From Azadirachta indica (taxonomy: Eukaryota > Streptophyta > Magnoliopsida > Sapindales > Meliaceae), in contig CM040451.1 in NCBI GenBank assembly GCA_022749755.1, forward strand, positions 16,500,825 through 16,564,824: DNA of 64,000 nt. The letters run 5' to 3'. Below, one piece after another: positions 22,961 through 34,902 of this stretch. The position numbers and the translations under genes are program-made. How positions within the stretch are numbered: the first letter of the stretch is position 1; each line of letters opens with the position of its first letter. Under the pieces are notes generated by a model that worked only from the letters and a program-made list of their open reading frames with translations, ran no database searches and was not told the DNA's origin.

Positions 22961-24159
22961 TTAAAAATTAATTATAAATGAAAAACACATAAGAAAAAAC
23001 GCATGCCTACAGTCCAAGGCTAACACATAATTTATTGTATACTCTTTCGTAAAAATAAAAAACACTTGTGATAAAAGTAGGGTGGGCAAAACATATTTAG
23101 AAATGAAATTAAGACCCAGAGTCATTTCAGGGGCAAACGAATCTATTTATGATGAAAAAGATTAACTTTAAGAGAATAATTTTTAAGTTTTTAATAGCCA
23201 TCCTAGGTCTCAAGAAAGGCTCTCTCACAAGCGAATGCAAGTCTCACTTATGATTTAATGATGCCAGGTAATTGGGGAAGGCAAATAATTAAATCACAAC
23301 TGAGAAGAAAGCAACAACTGCCCAATTTCCCCAAAAAAAAAAAAAAAAAAAACGAGTGCTACATCTGTGAACATGCCCTGAAATCGAGCCTTATTGCATT
23401 AAAAATCAGTTTCATTCTCTGTAGCTTCCTCAAACATACATTATATTTTTTCCCAACTAAAAATAACCAAAGAAACTGTCGAATTGCTACAATTAAACCA
23501 CAACAACAAATCCAAGTCTAAATGCAAAACAATTTTCTAAAAGCAAAAGAAACACGTGTGCAGAATCAATCGCAAAAGAAATTTGAACGCCTGTCGTCGT
23601 CGATTTTCCTATGCAGCCTGCCGTCATCACTTCTCCACATTATGGTTATGGTTCGTAATCGCTTCTACCACCATCACCATAAGCCATTGACCCACCGCCT
23701 GCCGTCTCGTTGCTTTTGATTTTGGTTTTCGCTTGAAAGAAAACAATAATGTATCTAGTCTAGGACCAGAGCATCAAAATACAGGCTTTCAATAATGGGA
23801 ATAATCAGAAGCTTGTAACATATACAATTATACATTATAGTTTATGCAGAATTACTCTTTGTACTATCCCATAATACTAGAAATTGGATTTTCTGTACAA
23901 AACTTTTAAAAAAATTAATTACTTTTATTAAAAAAATGGTTTTGTTATTACACTTTAAAGATCAAATTATGATATAATCCATTTCCCAAAAACTATTTTA
24001 AGGTGCTTTTAAGAATCAACACCAAATCAAATTATTTGTGAACCACCCATTAAAAAAGATTATCAAACATACACAATTTGAGTGATTCTTTGTGAAATGA
24101 GTATTTGAAAACCTGATGCAATCCGAAACATACAATTAATTCTCTCTGAATAAAGTAGC
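22961..24159. other. Spacer between RPL24 arms, no gene seen
   Basis: Contains an A tract at 23333-23351 and short frames on the plus strand without motif. A less AT-rich patch at 23560-23720 has a chance HHHH-containing frame. I see no supported gene. Confidence 0.45.
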
Positions 24160-24399
24160 AATGAAAACACAAATCTCCATCAGGAAGAGAAAACAAGAAA
24201 ACAAAGATAAAATAAAACTATATGACATAGCTGAACTTCAACAGCATAGTATATTTATATGGTATAAGCCAATATTCAAAATTGAAAAATTCAGCAAACA
24301 GGTTGATTTCATATGTCCTTACAAAAGTAGTCTGCTTCAACAAGATGAACAAAAGTACTAGCAATTACTTACTCCAAAAGCAAAGCAAAGCAAATCAAC

Positions 24400-26194
24400 T
24401 CAACGCTTTCCACCACCACCGCCAAGTTTAGGACCCTTTGGTGCAGCAGCTCCCTTGGGAACATTACCCTTCCCTTGTGTCTTCTGTGTCTTGGCCATCA
24501 CTTCTGCCTTCTTCGCTTTCTTCTCATCCTTTGTTTTCTTGATCCTTTCTTTAATTTCACTATATAACCCAAATTATGATGAATAAAGTTTTGAGCAGGA
24601 AGTAAAAATTCAGGATGAAAATTTTGTTACCCATTAATAAGCAGCATTATGAAGCAACAAAAGATTATTACGGTTTTTTAAATTCATATTAGTTTTATTC
24701 AGATTTAATTAAATAGAGGTTTTATGATGAAATACTAGCACCACTTAGAAGTTAAAAGGTCATCATAAACAAAGAATAATAATTTGAAAAAAGAACACAT
24801 ACCGGAGCGCAGCTTCCCTGGCAGCATCGCGAACTTCAGGCTTCTCAGTTCTCTTCTTCTGGATAACCTCCAAGGTGGCACCAACAATGGACCTAGAGTA
24901 AGGCTTCCTAGTGGTACGTCTCCTCTTCTTTGCAGCCTCTTGGGCTATGTCCTGAAAATATCCAAAAAAAAAAAATCTAATCATTAGGAGTTGCAGAAAA
25001 TACGTTGGCCTATACATGCACAAATGTGAATTGGCTCAGTCACACCACGAGCAGAAGAACACCATGCATTAACAACTGAATAGCATTTTTATTATTGACT
25101 CACCACTGAAACTTAGCCTACACTTACAATATACAATCTAAACACAAGAAAAGCTACGCATAAAATATAAAAAGATTGCCCCCATCAAAAAATTAAATTA
25201 CCTTTTTATGTTGCTTCCTGTACACGGCTGTCCATGTAAGCTTTGATGGCTTCAACCTGTTGTGGAAGTATCTCTTGCACTTGGAATTGGCAAACAGAAA
25301 AACCTACCATTTTCAATGCATAATTAGTCCCATTGTCAACATATAGGTACTCATATTTAGGCATAATCAAATTTTCCAAAGAAAAACAATCTACCTGAGA
25401 ATCAGAACGAATAAATCTGATGCCTTTCCCAGGATAAATCTTGGCTCCACTGAAACGACAAAGTTCTGTCCTGCAATACAAACACCAAATACATTAAACA
25501 CAAATCACAACCACAAGCACAAATAATATATTTTCCATTTTACATCTAGACAGCACACCAGGAGGGAGCTAAAAAAAAAAAAAACACCAGTTGATATTCC
25601 TTGATGATAAGGCCTCATAACATCACATTTCTGCAGCCATGACAAAACTAAAATACCTAAAATGCAATTTTCAACTAATTTCACCCAACTTCTGTCTAAT
25701 CAGCATCTCCTTCCTTAGCATATCACTGATGCATACTTACAATTTTACAACTGTTCGTAAAATGAAATTTTTATGTTTCATCTAACACCAAAGTATCTCT
25801 TATATCTCAATGCCTTCTCTTATATCTCAAAGTTAACAACCGATTTGAAATTTTGCCATCACATAACACAATTAATTAAAAAGAAACCGAAAACGTCAAT
25901 TTTGCAATTGCATTTTATGTCAATATCCTTCTAAATAAAAACATTTATACAGAAAATCAATCATATTATTGGAAATATAATCTCCAAAATTAGAAATAGA
26001 TCAAGTGTTCGTTATTATTACAAAAAGAATACTTCAATCTCCCAAAACACACAATACACTTCCCAGATATCTTGAAATCGAATTCAGGCAAAAAAATAAA
26101 TAAATAACGACAGATGAGATGAAAGAATCTAGTTAGTTCTACAATATCATATACAGAGATTAAATCAGAAAGAAACAACGTACTTGAGCACCAT
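24400..26194 (-). CDS. RPL24: 60S ribosomal protein L24 (eL24)
   Basis: Five exons on the minus strand: 26184-26194, 25395-25470, 25202-25303, 24803-24951 and 24400-24559. All have GT/AG borders and join in phase to 498 bases, giving 165 aa, the usual length of plant cytosolic eL24. The start is MVLK, followed across the first intron by [20 protein letters not shown], the zinc-ribbon-like N-terminal fold with its conserved Cys. Then come [12 protein letters not shown], the basic stretch [36 protein letters not shown], and a Lys/Ala/Gly-rich tail ending GGGGGKR. eL24 is a structural protein of the large ribosomal subunit near the intersubunit bridge; in Arabidopsis its homologue supports reinitiation after uORFs. 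An 11-base first coding exon is typical of the family. Confidence 0.95.
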
Positions 26195-26245
26195 GGCTGC
26201 GGACTACGGTGGTGTTGTTACTGCTGCCGCGCTTTTTCAATACCG

Positions 26246-26347
26246 AAACCCTAAAAGCCTAATTCTCAGCAGCGCGGAGCTACATTTATATAGAAACAAG
26301 CCAAGAAAAATTACTTTGCAATCTGAAGCCCACTTGAAACAGGCCCA
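26246..26347 (-). promoter_or_regulatory. RPL24 promoter: telo-box, TATA and site II elements
   Basis: Upstream of the RPL24 start (26194) lie AAACCCTAA (26246-26254, a telo-box, seen on the plus strand), a TATATAAAT box (about 26284-26292, minus strand) and two site II-like motifs, GCCCA (26328) and GGCCCA (26342-26347). The telo-box plus site II pair is the known hallmark of plant ribosomal-protein promoters and couples expression to cell growth. Confidence 0.75.
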
Positions 26348-26420
26348 CTTCTGTATTTCTAAGTTCAGGCACGTGTTACTTTAAATGGACCTTCCGCCAA
26401 GTTTTGAATTCTAATGCTCT

Positions 26421-27059
26421 ATTATAATAATAAGTTTTATGTTTGTGGTCTAAACTTTTATAAAACATTATAATTTTATTAAACAAATAACAAAACTAAT
26501 AAAACGCTTGGGTTAATATAAATTATAATTTTAAATCATTTATCACTATAAATTATATTATTTATACGTAAAAAAAAATTAAAATACAAAAGGTTTGGGT
26601 TAAGATGGATAATATATATTATTTATAGTTTTAATAATTAATTAAAATAATAACATTAATTTTATTTAAAAATAAAAAAATTAAATAGTTTTATAAGACC
26701 CCAACATTTTATTCCTTGCACTTTGCGTAAAAATACAAATGAGGACACGCCAAACCAAAGTAGCAAATTTAGGGGGGATAAAATTTTTTCATAAGATTTT
26801 ACGTCAAGTCTGAATCCCATCATGAACTCGAATGAAGTTGTAGCTACCTTTGAGGGTTAGATTCCCATCCTTGTAAAAAAAAAAATTATAAAAGAGATAA
26901 CATCATTACGAGCTAACGAGCCCAGGTTTGTAGGGATTTCAATAGAGAGCGAGGCCATAAATAAATTTTAAAACTGTGCATCAAAAATTTTGTAAAACTG
27001 ATTTTATAAGCTCAGTCTTACCAGGTAGAGATAACATCTTACCATGCCAACTTATAAAC
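26421..27059. other. Intergenic and possible LINE 3' end
   Basis: AT-rich to 26700, then less AT-rich sequence that probably contains the 3' untranslated end of the neighbouring LINE. An A run at 26875-26885 is on the wrong strand to be its tail. I could not identify a poly(A) tail or a target duplication. Confidence 0.35.
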
Positions 27060-27131
27060 ACTGATTTAACATGATTTGCTAAAACTTGAAGGTGCTGGTG
27101 CTTAGGACAACCTTGAAGATAGGTACCCTAA

Positions 27132-28307
27132 TTAATTAAAAGGGATATAACCTTCCGCAAAACCCAAAATTGCCTGGATTTGAGGACGGCAATGAAAGAC
27201 AGACTTGGCTAAGAAAAAAAGACTTTTATCTTCATTAATACCTTGCCCAAAGGCCTTCCCATATTCATCCAAGAACTTACATAGCGTAGTAAGAGAATTC
27301 TGGTCTCCACAGCTAAAAATGAACACATCATCTACGTATAGAGGATGAGTTATAGCTGGACAACCACGCAAAACTGAAACAGGAATTGCTAGACTCGTGA
27401 AGATGGGTAATCCCTTTAGACAACACCTCTTCTGCCAAACAAAACAAAAGGGTGGAGAGTGGATCCCCTTGGCGAACTCCACGTCCGGACTTGAAAAAAC
27501 CGTAAGCCAACCCATTAAGCAAGATTGAGATTCTCGCAGAGGAGAGAATCAATATGATCCAATTTACAAACCTTTCCTCAAAGCCGAATTTTCTAAGCAC
27601 TGTGAAGAGAAAATCCCAATTAATAGTGTCAAAGGCCTTAGAGATATCCAGTTTAATACCAACATTCTCGCCGGAAGCTTTCTGATCCAGGATATTTATC
27701 CCTTTGGGGACCAAGGAGATGTTATCCTGAATATGACGACCACAAATGAAAGCTGTTTAATGCTGAGAAATAACCCCATCCATGAGAGGTCCAAGTCAAT
27801 TTGCTAAAATTTAGGTAATAATCTTGCAAAAGAAATTTGCCAAAGCAATGGGACGGTAATGCGAAATGGAAACTGCTTCTTGACTCTTAGGAATAAGCAC
27901 CAGAAAAACAGAGTTGATATTCGGAAGAAGATAGCTGTCTCGGAAAAATTGTTGAACACCAGCCACTATGTCTTTCCCAATTATATCCCAGCAAGCATGG
28001 TAAGAAACCCCGTAAATCCGTCAGGCCCTGGAGCACTGGACGAATTCATTTGGAAAACCGTCTCTCGAATTTCTTCACTACTTGAAGTAGCGATTAGCTC
28101 AGCGTTGTCTTCTATTGACAATACAGAAGGGATCAAATCAAACGAACTTGAAAAGCCTTCTGATGGATCTTGATTTGTATACAGGTCTTGGAAAAAGTTG
28201 ATTTCATAAGAGGAGATCTCTACCAGATTATCACACCAATTGCCATTAATAAGCATGCCAAAAATTCTGAATCTAGCACGCTGCATTTTAACATAGGCGT
28301 GGAACAA
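27132..28307 (-). pseudogene. LINE reverse transcriptase remnant
   Basis: Across three frames the reverse transcriptase blocks are readable: the SSAPGPDGF stretch (27981-28307), KLDISKAFDTINWDFL and GVRQGDPLS (27328-27714), and the catalytic YVDD within HPLYVDDVFIFS (27132-27515). In intact elements this domain copies the RNA at the nicked target. Frame changes between blocks show it is dead. A plus-strand frame over 27859-28173 is a shadow. Confidence 0.88.
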
Positions 28308-28329
28308 TTTAGAACTTTTATCTCCCTTC

Positions 28330-29567
28330 TTTAACCAAGCAACGCGTGCCCGCTCTTTCCAAAAAGTCTGTTAGGCTGCCACTGCCTATAAGAGCCTTTC
28401 CTTTGCTTGAATTTCTTCAACCAATAGACCCTCCAGGTTGGCTTCAAAACTAAACCGCTTTTGAACCTCTTCCAAATAAGCTCTAGAACTTGAAACTCTC
28501 TCATGAATATTACCAAAAACTGATTTATTCCATTCGCAAAGCCTAATCTTCAGTATCTTTAGTTTCTTGGCCACCATGAACATTGGACAACCATAAACCG
28601 GCAAAGAATTCCACACCTCCGCGACTAATTTTTTGAACTCAGGGTGGTGGAGCTACATAGACTGGAACCGGAAGGGTTTAGGACGGTCATCAGCCTGATT
28701 TGAACTGGATATGACGAGGGGGGAATGATCTGAAATTGATTGAGGAAGGATTTGTGTTCCATGTAGCCTAAATTTTCTCTGTTGCATGCCTAAGCGAAAT
28801 TTAAGCCACTAGAAGGAATATGAAAAACATTGCTATCATCGATAAAGGTCTGAAAATCTGCACAGGAGAGAGACCCCGGCAAACCACCGCTGCATTGTTC
28901 ATGGGCACCCAGCGTAGCATTGAAATTACCAACAATAATCCAAGGTTCCGTTACGGTATGGGATAATTCAATTAACTCCGACCATAATGTCCGACGTGAC
29001 ACATAATAGGTTGAAGCATCAATAAAGGAGAATAGACAGACAATTCCCTCTATCTTGGTTTTGATAGTCATTTGTTGATCCTCGCTCGAAACAACTTCCA
29101 CGTTACCCAGGGCTTCACTACGAAAAATCCAAAGTTTTGAATTTGTGTTTGTTGAATCTGAAACCAAAGACAACTTGATGGAATGCCAGAAGGAACTTGA
29201 AATGTTATCTAGATCTACCAACGGCTTTGCAATCGCTAGTAGAAGGAGCGATGATACAAACAAAGGTTGGCCAGTTCATTCTGAGATTGAGAGTTGGTTA
29301 TCCCTCTTATATTCCAGTAGAGAACTTTCATGGTTTAGGTTACTTAGGTGGCTTACCCTGTATAAGGCAAATATTATTTGTCCAAATCCGCTTCGCCCTA
29401 AGAGTTTTCTTCTGGGAGTAGGTCTTAGGAGCATTAGAATCCGACCAAAAAACCACTTTGGACGAGCCTTAGCTGATTTCTCAAATGAAGAGATATGTGG
29501 AGAACTGTGGATGATAGGAGGTGTTGCACCAGAGACAAACAAAGTCTCCATACAAGCTATTATATGA
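28330..29567 (-). pseudogene. LINE endonuclease and linker remnant
   Basis: The stretch 28790-29263 carries an exonuclease-endonuclease-phosphatase segment including EPWIIVGNFNATLGAHEQ; the canonical motif is GDFN, so the Asp is Asn here. The preceding frame (29276-29551) has the domain start around PKWFFGRILMLL. The stretch 28331-28616 is the helical linker before the reverse transcriptase (LRLCEWNKSVFGNI-like). Frames are interrupted. Confidence 0.8.
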
Positions 29568-29732
29568 AAGGAGAAAAAACATATTGGCCAATTTTTTACG
29601 AAAGAAAGGTTTGGCCGAAGCTTTTATAATTAAATCTAGTATCTTCATCAAGAAGCAGACGAACCTTCTTGCGAGAGAATGTCATTAATTCTCTTTTATT
29701 CTGCCCAATATTCTGAGGAGGAATCATCCCAC

Positions 29733-30743
29733 TTATTTGTGTTTGGTTAGGTGGTCCTGCTTTGCTGTCATCTCCTCCGTATCCAGAGGAAAGGAAGCAG
29801 TGTTTTCTACATTCTGATTTTTATGATCGTCGTTTTGAAGGAGATCGTTCTCAGAATCAAGGCTTTTGTTATTTTCCACAGCGTTCCTCTTCTCCACTTC
29901 AATGGGTTTGGACAGAACTAGTTTATATATTTTCTTTGGCTCTGAATTTTTTTGTGTGTTCCGATTGCTGTGAATTTGCCTATGACGACACTGATGTTTA
30001 GCATGTCCAAATCTATTACAAATTTTGCACCTTGTAGGAAGATTCTCGTAGTCAACTTCAACATCGAACCCATAATCTGGCAATTCAACCGTTACAAAGT
30101 CCAGTAACGGCTTCAAAAGATCAACTTCTACTAATATTCGTGCATAGTAGCTTGATCAACCTGGAGAGGAATTCCAACCCCTCAAGCAATGGTCATTAAA
30201 ATTCGCGGGTGCCAGTATTCCATACTTAATCCTCGTAGCCGAATCCACAGTTGCACATATGATTGAATTTTCGGATCATATAGATTAAAATTTTGTTGCC
30301 ATTGATCAAGCCGGGAGACACCTTGTTGTAGTGAGCAAGAGACGCTCCCCCACACCTTCCTCATATCCACTTCATCCGAAAAATGTATGTCATAGAATCC
30401 ACGAGCCAATGGGGTCATATGCCACTGGTGTTCTGGTTACCAAACTTTGCACAAGATGGCTTTTAGCATTGGAGCCTGTTCTGAGTGCAATCCGTCCAAT
30501 CAGGTTCGTCCTGCAGTAGTTAAGTTGTTCCTTACGGAGCTCAGGTTCAGTTACCCCCAAAGCTGTGGGATCGGGAGTTGTTTGGAAAATTCGGAGGATA
30601 TCATTCGGACGGGATAACAAGGAAGCAAAGGTAGGTTTCTTCGTCTAAGGGATCTGAGTATCTGGGGCCGTTTGAGATTGTGGGGCAATCAATTGACGCA
30701 ACTGGTCGAGTAGTGCTGACGCTTCCGTCGATGAGGAGGCCAT
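29733..30743 (-). pseudogene. LINE ORF1 (DUF4283 plus zinc knuckle) remnant
   Basis: From the ATG at 30743 the frame passes to a DUF4283 segment (QQGVSRLDQWQQNFNLYDP, then LWIRLRGLSMEYWHP, 30182-30418). It ends with a zf-CCHC_4 domain, PTRCKICNRFGHAKHQC, at about 30020-30060, and a charged tail to 29733. Such ORF1 proteins bind the element RNA. At least three frame changes or stops occur, for example a TAG after the first 32 codons. Confidence 0.85.
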
Positions 30744-30907
30744 GATCGAGATTAGTTAGGTGACAACTTGGAGAGTGAGATTCTGGCCTTTGCTGCCATC
30801 GCCGTATTCATTGACCAGTACTTTAGTATTGCCAAACAAGCTAATTTGTACTCTCAGTGATTTGATTACCACGAAAAAAAATTATATCACATATATTTGT
30901 TAGAAAA

Positions 30908-31041
30908 AAAGATTATGAATCACTAAAATAATTACCTGCATCATTAGGTCATATTGGAGTTAAAATAATCGATAAAAAGATTATAAATCACTAAAATAGC
31001 TATCGGTATCCTTAGATGATATTGGAGTTAAAATAATCGAT
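30908..31041. repeat. Tandem duplication of about 67 bp in 3' flank of gene B
   Basis: Two adjacent imperfect copies each start 'aaaagattat.aatcactaaaa' and end 'attggagttaaaataatcgat'. The end phrase also occurs once downstream of gene A (745-765) and in the open stretch at 34741. Confidence 0.8.
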
Positions 31042-31219
31042 GTTGGTGATCAAGATTCGCCGAAACTAAGTATAACATGCATCTAAGAGGGGAAAACAAT
31101 ATTTTTGTCTCCAAACATTCAAAAATGGAACAAAAAAACGAATTATGATAGAATAGATACAAACACACATATATCCTTGCAGAAGTTTTTTATGAAGAAA
31201 TAGATAGTAGAAAAAACAC

Positions 31220-34200
31220 TCAAACATTTGTGCTACATGGAAATGGAAATTTCAATTTGGCGCTCCATAGCTTGCTTTTTTTGACTTTGATCACTTGCTT
31301 CCCCTTCTCTGCGGAAAAAAAACTCTTACCACGTTTGAAGAGAGAATCCGGATTATGGGTGAAACGCAGAACATCGTAGAATAGTTGGAAATGTTGCCAA
31401 ACAAACATGATAACCGGTGTTGAAGCAATTACGGTTACGAGAATAGCAATCCATAAGTTTCCATTGTTAAAGAAAACGAAATATCCTGTAGAAAACACTA
31501 CCATCATTGCTACCATTGAAACGAAAAGTGTTACCAGTCCAGAACGCAACTTCCTTGGCAACACCCAGAGGAAATCTTCTTCCGTATACCGCGAAGTAAG
31601 AATGGATAGAAAGGTCGATATTGAGGCAGCGGAGGATACCAGGGATATGGCATCAACTATGGCAAAAATCTTCAAGGAAGTTTTTTCAAGGAACATAGGA
31701 AACCCACTGTCTTGGTTGTTGCCGCCTGGTACCATGAAAGCTGCTGCGAAAGCCACGGTGACGATAAGTGCTGCGACAACCATGCAAGATGTTGCAGTAT
31801 CTTTCATCCATTTCTCCCCTTTTTCTCTCAAACCTTCATGCTCCTTTGTAAATAAAGCTCTAGGAGTGAACCCATTTTTGTTTCTAGCTTCAGCATGCCT
31901 TGGTCGAACAAATTTTTCCACTTCCTACACATTTGGACATCTCATCATTAATGAAGTGCAATTTAAAGCATAGAAAAGTCTAGTAGAGTGACTCAAATAT
32001 ATCTATCAAACAAACCTTATCATACTTTTTAAATAGTACTCTTTCGTATATTTATAACTCTGTTAAAAAAAAAATATTGCCCTTAAAACTCGAAAAAGTC
32101 TACAACATGTCAAAGCTATCACATCATTAGTAGAACAATATTTCAATAAAATTCTTACATGATATTATCCGATGGTTGTGGTAATTCTAACGTATTCTTA
32201 CTTTGTCATAAGACTCTTGGGAATTAAAAATATAAAATAGTGAAATTAAGAAAAAAAATTGAAACAAATTTAGTTGGATAATGTTAAAGACTTGTACTAG
32301 AAAAAAGTTATGTGATTCCCACAATAACCATTTTCATTTATTATATTAACTTTTTTATCTTTACGCGGTCAAGTGTAGTGTGGCATGTTATATATATAAA
32401 AAATACATTCACAACTCTAATATCATTTATCGTGAATAATTTGCTTATGTTTATGAGTAAATAAATAGAGAAAATACTTTACCTTAAACCATAATAACTC
32501 TCTTTGCATTTGTAACGCTGGTCCTGATACAATATTGAGCCGATCTGGTGGTGCTAACATTCCAGCTAAATGCAAAATATTATTATCCTCTTTATCTTGA
32601 ATTGCAGATATAAAATTTATTAGTGAACCTATCTCATAGATGAGCATGAAGATATCCATATGACGATTCCTAACAGCGAAATGAAATATCAAGTAATTAT
32701 TTTTTGTTCCATCACGTCTCCATAAAATATTAGGATATTCACGACTAAGAATATATAAAAACTCGACGTTTCCTCTTTTTGCAGCATCAAATATGAGATT
32801 TTGTTTTAGTTTAGAAATTTCATCTTTACTCGATGATATAACTATTTTCCATATGCGTTCGACTAAGTGAAGCGCTTTCTGCTTTTCAATTTGACCAACT
32901 TCGACACCTGAAACATTAGATTGTCAACAAATCATGAAACAACCACAAAATGAGTAATCAACAAATATATATTGTTCAAATATTACAAGGTGTGCTTATT
33001 AATTAACGTTTTAAAGTTCAAGCGACTTACCTAGATTGAAGCATTTCGTAATAATTCCTTGCTGATTTTGATTGGCCAACTTAGAAAACGTAAGATTCTT
33101 TCGAGCCAAGATGTCCAGTGCTGTCTGACCATTTTCATTTACAGCAGTGGCTAAATCTGGGTAATCCGTAAGCAACTGCGAAGCAACATCTGGAAACAAA
33201 ATTTTCACATAATGAACTCGTCTCACAGAACCAGAAGCAATGTACGGAAAGATGAAGAACAGTGCTTACCATACAAACTCGTTTCAATGCAACTGACAAA
33301 TAATTTCGCCCTACCATCTTCCTCCAACAAATGTCTGGTCTTTTGATAAAGGTAATCTACCATTTCTTTGTGGCCTATCATTGCGGCTATGTGAATTGGT
33401 AATATGCTATCTTCATCCGGAATCATTGCTATGTGGTCATTCTTCTTCATCATCTCATGAGCAAGTTCCACCTTTCCCGACATAGCAGCAATATAAAGAG
33501 CCGTCACTCCACCTTTATTTTGCTTTTCTAAATCATTTTTATTCATGATTTTCACAAGTTCTTTCACAAAATCAGTTTGCTTTGCTGCAGCTGCAATGTG
33601 AAGAGCGGTGTCTCCGTCGTCTGCGATGTCAACTCCAACACTTTCTCCACAATCATCATATATACGTTTAGCCCCATCCCAGTCGCCATTTAGTACAGCT
33701 CGACACAATTTTAATCGTCTAATTCTTGTCTCTTCTGTATTTTTTTTAAAGTAAATCGTAAGGATTAAATAAAAAATAATAGTAAATGTTAAATGTTATT
33801 TTAATAACATAAATTGAAAATAAAGAATAGTTTATTTGAATTAGAACATCATGATTTTGTATTAATCAATATATTAATATGCTATCATTTTAGTGCCTAT
33901 GTTTTTTTTATAAAATAGCTATTATATAAAGTTATAATAATTATTAGAATGCTGAACGAGAAGTACTTCAATTAAATTTAAAACTAAAATTCACATAATA
34001 ATTCGAACCCCTGAGAATTTATATATCCTTTTTTTTTATTTTAAATTACATTGTGAGACAAAATCATTCAACTAATAATTTTAAGTTTTCCCATTGTTTT
34101 CCTTTCTTGTTTTTGGCTTTTAAAAAATGAATCTGAATAATAAAGTATAATATAAGAGCATAACATACTAGGTAGCAGAGCCAGTCCCTCATTAATTAGA

Positions 34201-34427
34201 GGTGCTGCAGTACGAGCAGGACCGTTGTCACCTGTCATGGTTTTATTGGTTGATTAATCAAATAATTTTCGTTTAAAAAATGTAATTAAATTAATAAAAA
34301 AAAATAAATGTAATTAAATACCACCTTTTTTTAGAGGGACACTTTCTTTCATTAATTTGATTGCTTCCTTTTGTTGTTCCACGAGTGTTTCCAATAACTT
34401 CGTTTGTTTTTCTGCTTCTTGTTCCAT
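31220..34427 (-). CDS. Ankyrin repeat / PGG-domain membrane protein, copy B
   Basis: Six exons join in phase: 34325-34427, 34169-34231, 33270-33734, 33031-33189, 32483-32907 and 31220-31924, giving 1920 bases or 639 aa. Residues 1-34 are charged and helical (MEQEAEKQTKLLETLV). Ankyrin motifs follow (DTALHIAAAAKQ, GVTALYIAAMSG, LPIHIAAMIGHKEMV, GQTALDILARKN, LIFHFAVRNRH, NILHLAGMLAP). The last exon, residues 406-639, is the PGG domain with PGG at about 471-473 and four hydrophobic helices. This is the plant ACD6/ITN1-like family, acting at membranes in defence or stress signalling; which function applies cannot be told. The ATG matching the start of copy A (about 34470) runs into TAG after a one-base shift, so I start at the next ATG, 34427. 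It shares about 30 kb spacing and orientation with copy A. Confidence 0.88.
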
Positions 34428-34740
34428 CGTATGAATATTTTCTCTACAAAGAAACATTTTGTGACAACTCCATCAGCAAACAAAAAAATTTATGAAAAGA
34501 GAGGCTTCAAATAAGCAAAAGAAGACTAGGCAATAATTAAGCTCAAGCCTCTCGAGCCGAAAAATATATATCCTCAAATTAAAATAAGTGTCAATAAAAT
34601 CTCTTCTCCTAAATTTTTTTTGTTACTGTTTACTATTTACTCTAATTAAAATAACATGTTCTTACTACAAGGAAGAATTATCTCAGATTTATTAGTAAAA
34701 CAAAATTATGAATAAATAAAATAATTTTTGGGTTTCATCA

Positions 34741-34902
34741 GGTGATTCTGCAGTTAAAATAACTGATATTGATGGATATATAACTAAAAATAAAAGCAAA
34801 AGACTTAAATTTGAAGAGTACTTCACCGATATGTGGGAATTGAAATCTGCAGCTCCGAATGGAATATTTAAAAAGAGGGTTGAAGTTGATCAAATAAAAT
34901 AG
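34741..34902 (+). other. Orphan exon-like open stretch (53 codons)
   Basis: After a splice-acceptor-like 'ttcatcag', a frame runs GDSAVKITDIDGYITKN ... KFEEYFTDMWELKSA ... to TAG at 34900. The composition looks coding (acidic and basic mix, Trp, no long A/T repeats). The first 12 codons match repeated blocks in the 3' flanks of genes A and B. No promoter, start or further exon was found. It is perhaps the last exon of a degraded plus-strand gene that once neighboured each ankyrin-PGG copy. I recognise no family. Confidence 0.3.

Larger units (their letters stand above)
24160..26420 (-). repeat. Right arm of RPL24 inverted duplication
   Basis: Inverted partner of 15640-22335. It carries the intact gene. 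Intron 1 is 713 bases here and 1213 in the left arm, where extra internal duplications have accumulated. Confidence 0.9.
27060..30743 (-). mobile_element. L1-type LINE retrotransposon, decayed
   Basis: A non-LTR element on the minus strand with the plant L1 order: ORF1 with DUF4283 and zinc knuckle, apurinic-type endonuclease, then reverse transcriptase. ORF1 starts at 30743 (MASSSTEASALLDQ). Frames are broken by many indels and stops, so it cannot move by itself. It lies between RPL24 and ankyrin-PGG gene B. Target duplications were not found. Confidence 0.9.

Noticed and set aside
23258..23719. Two adjacent plus-strand frames of 87 and 65 codons
   Set aside because: The first includes a run of Lys from a poly(A) tract and the second a His run. 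No motif, and the region is spacer between repeat arms.
25206..25481. 91-codon minus-strand frame reading through RPL24 exons 2 and 3
   Set aside because: It reads through an intron in one frame; the correct gene model uses the spliced exons 25395-25470 and 25202-25303.
26870..26890. A tract as the LINE poly(A) tail
   Set aside because: The LINE lies on the minus strand, so its tail would appear as T on the plus strand; this A run is in the wrong orientation.
29145..29567. 140-codon plus-strand frame
   Set aside because: Shadow of the LINE endonuclease on the minus strand, which has recognisable motifs.
31407..31973. 188-codon plus-strand frame
   Set aside because: Antisense to the intact PGG exon of gene B; no motif of its own.
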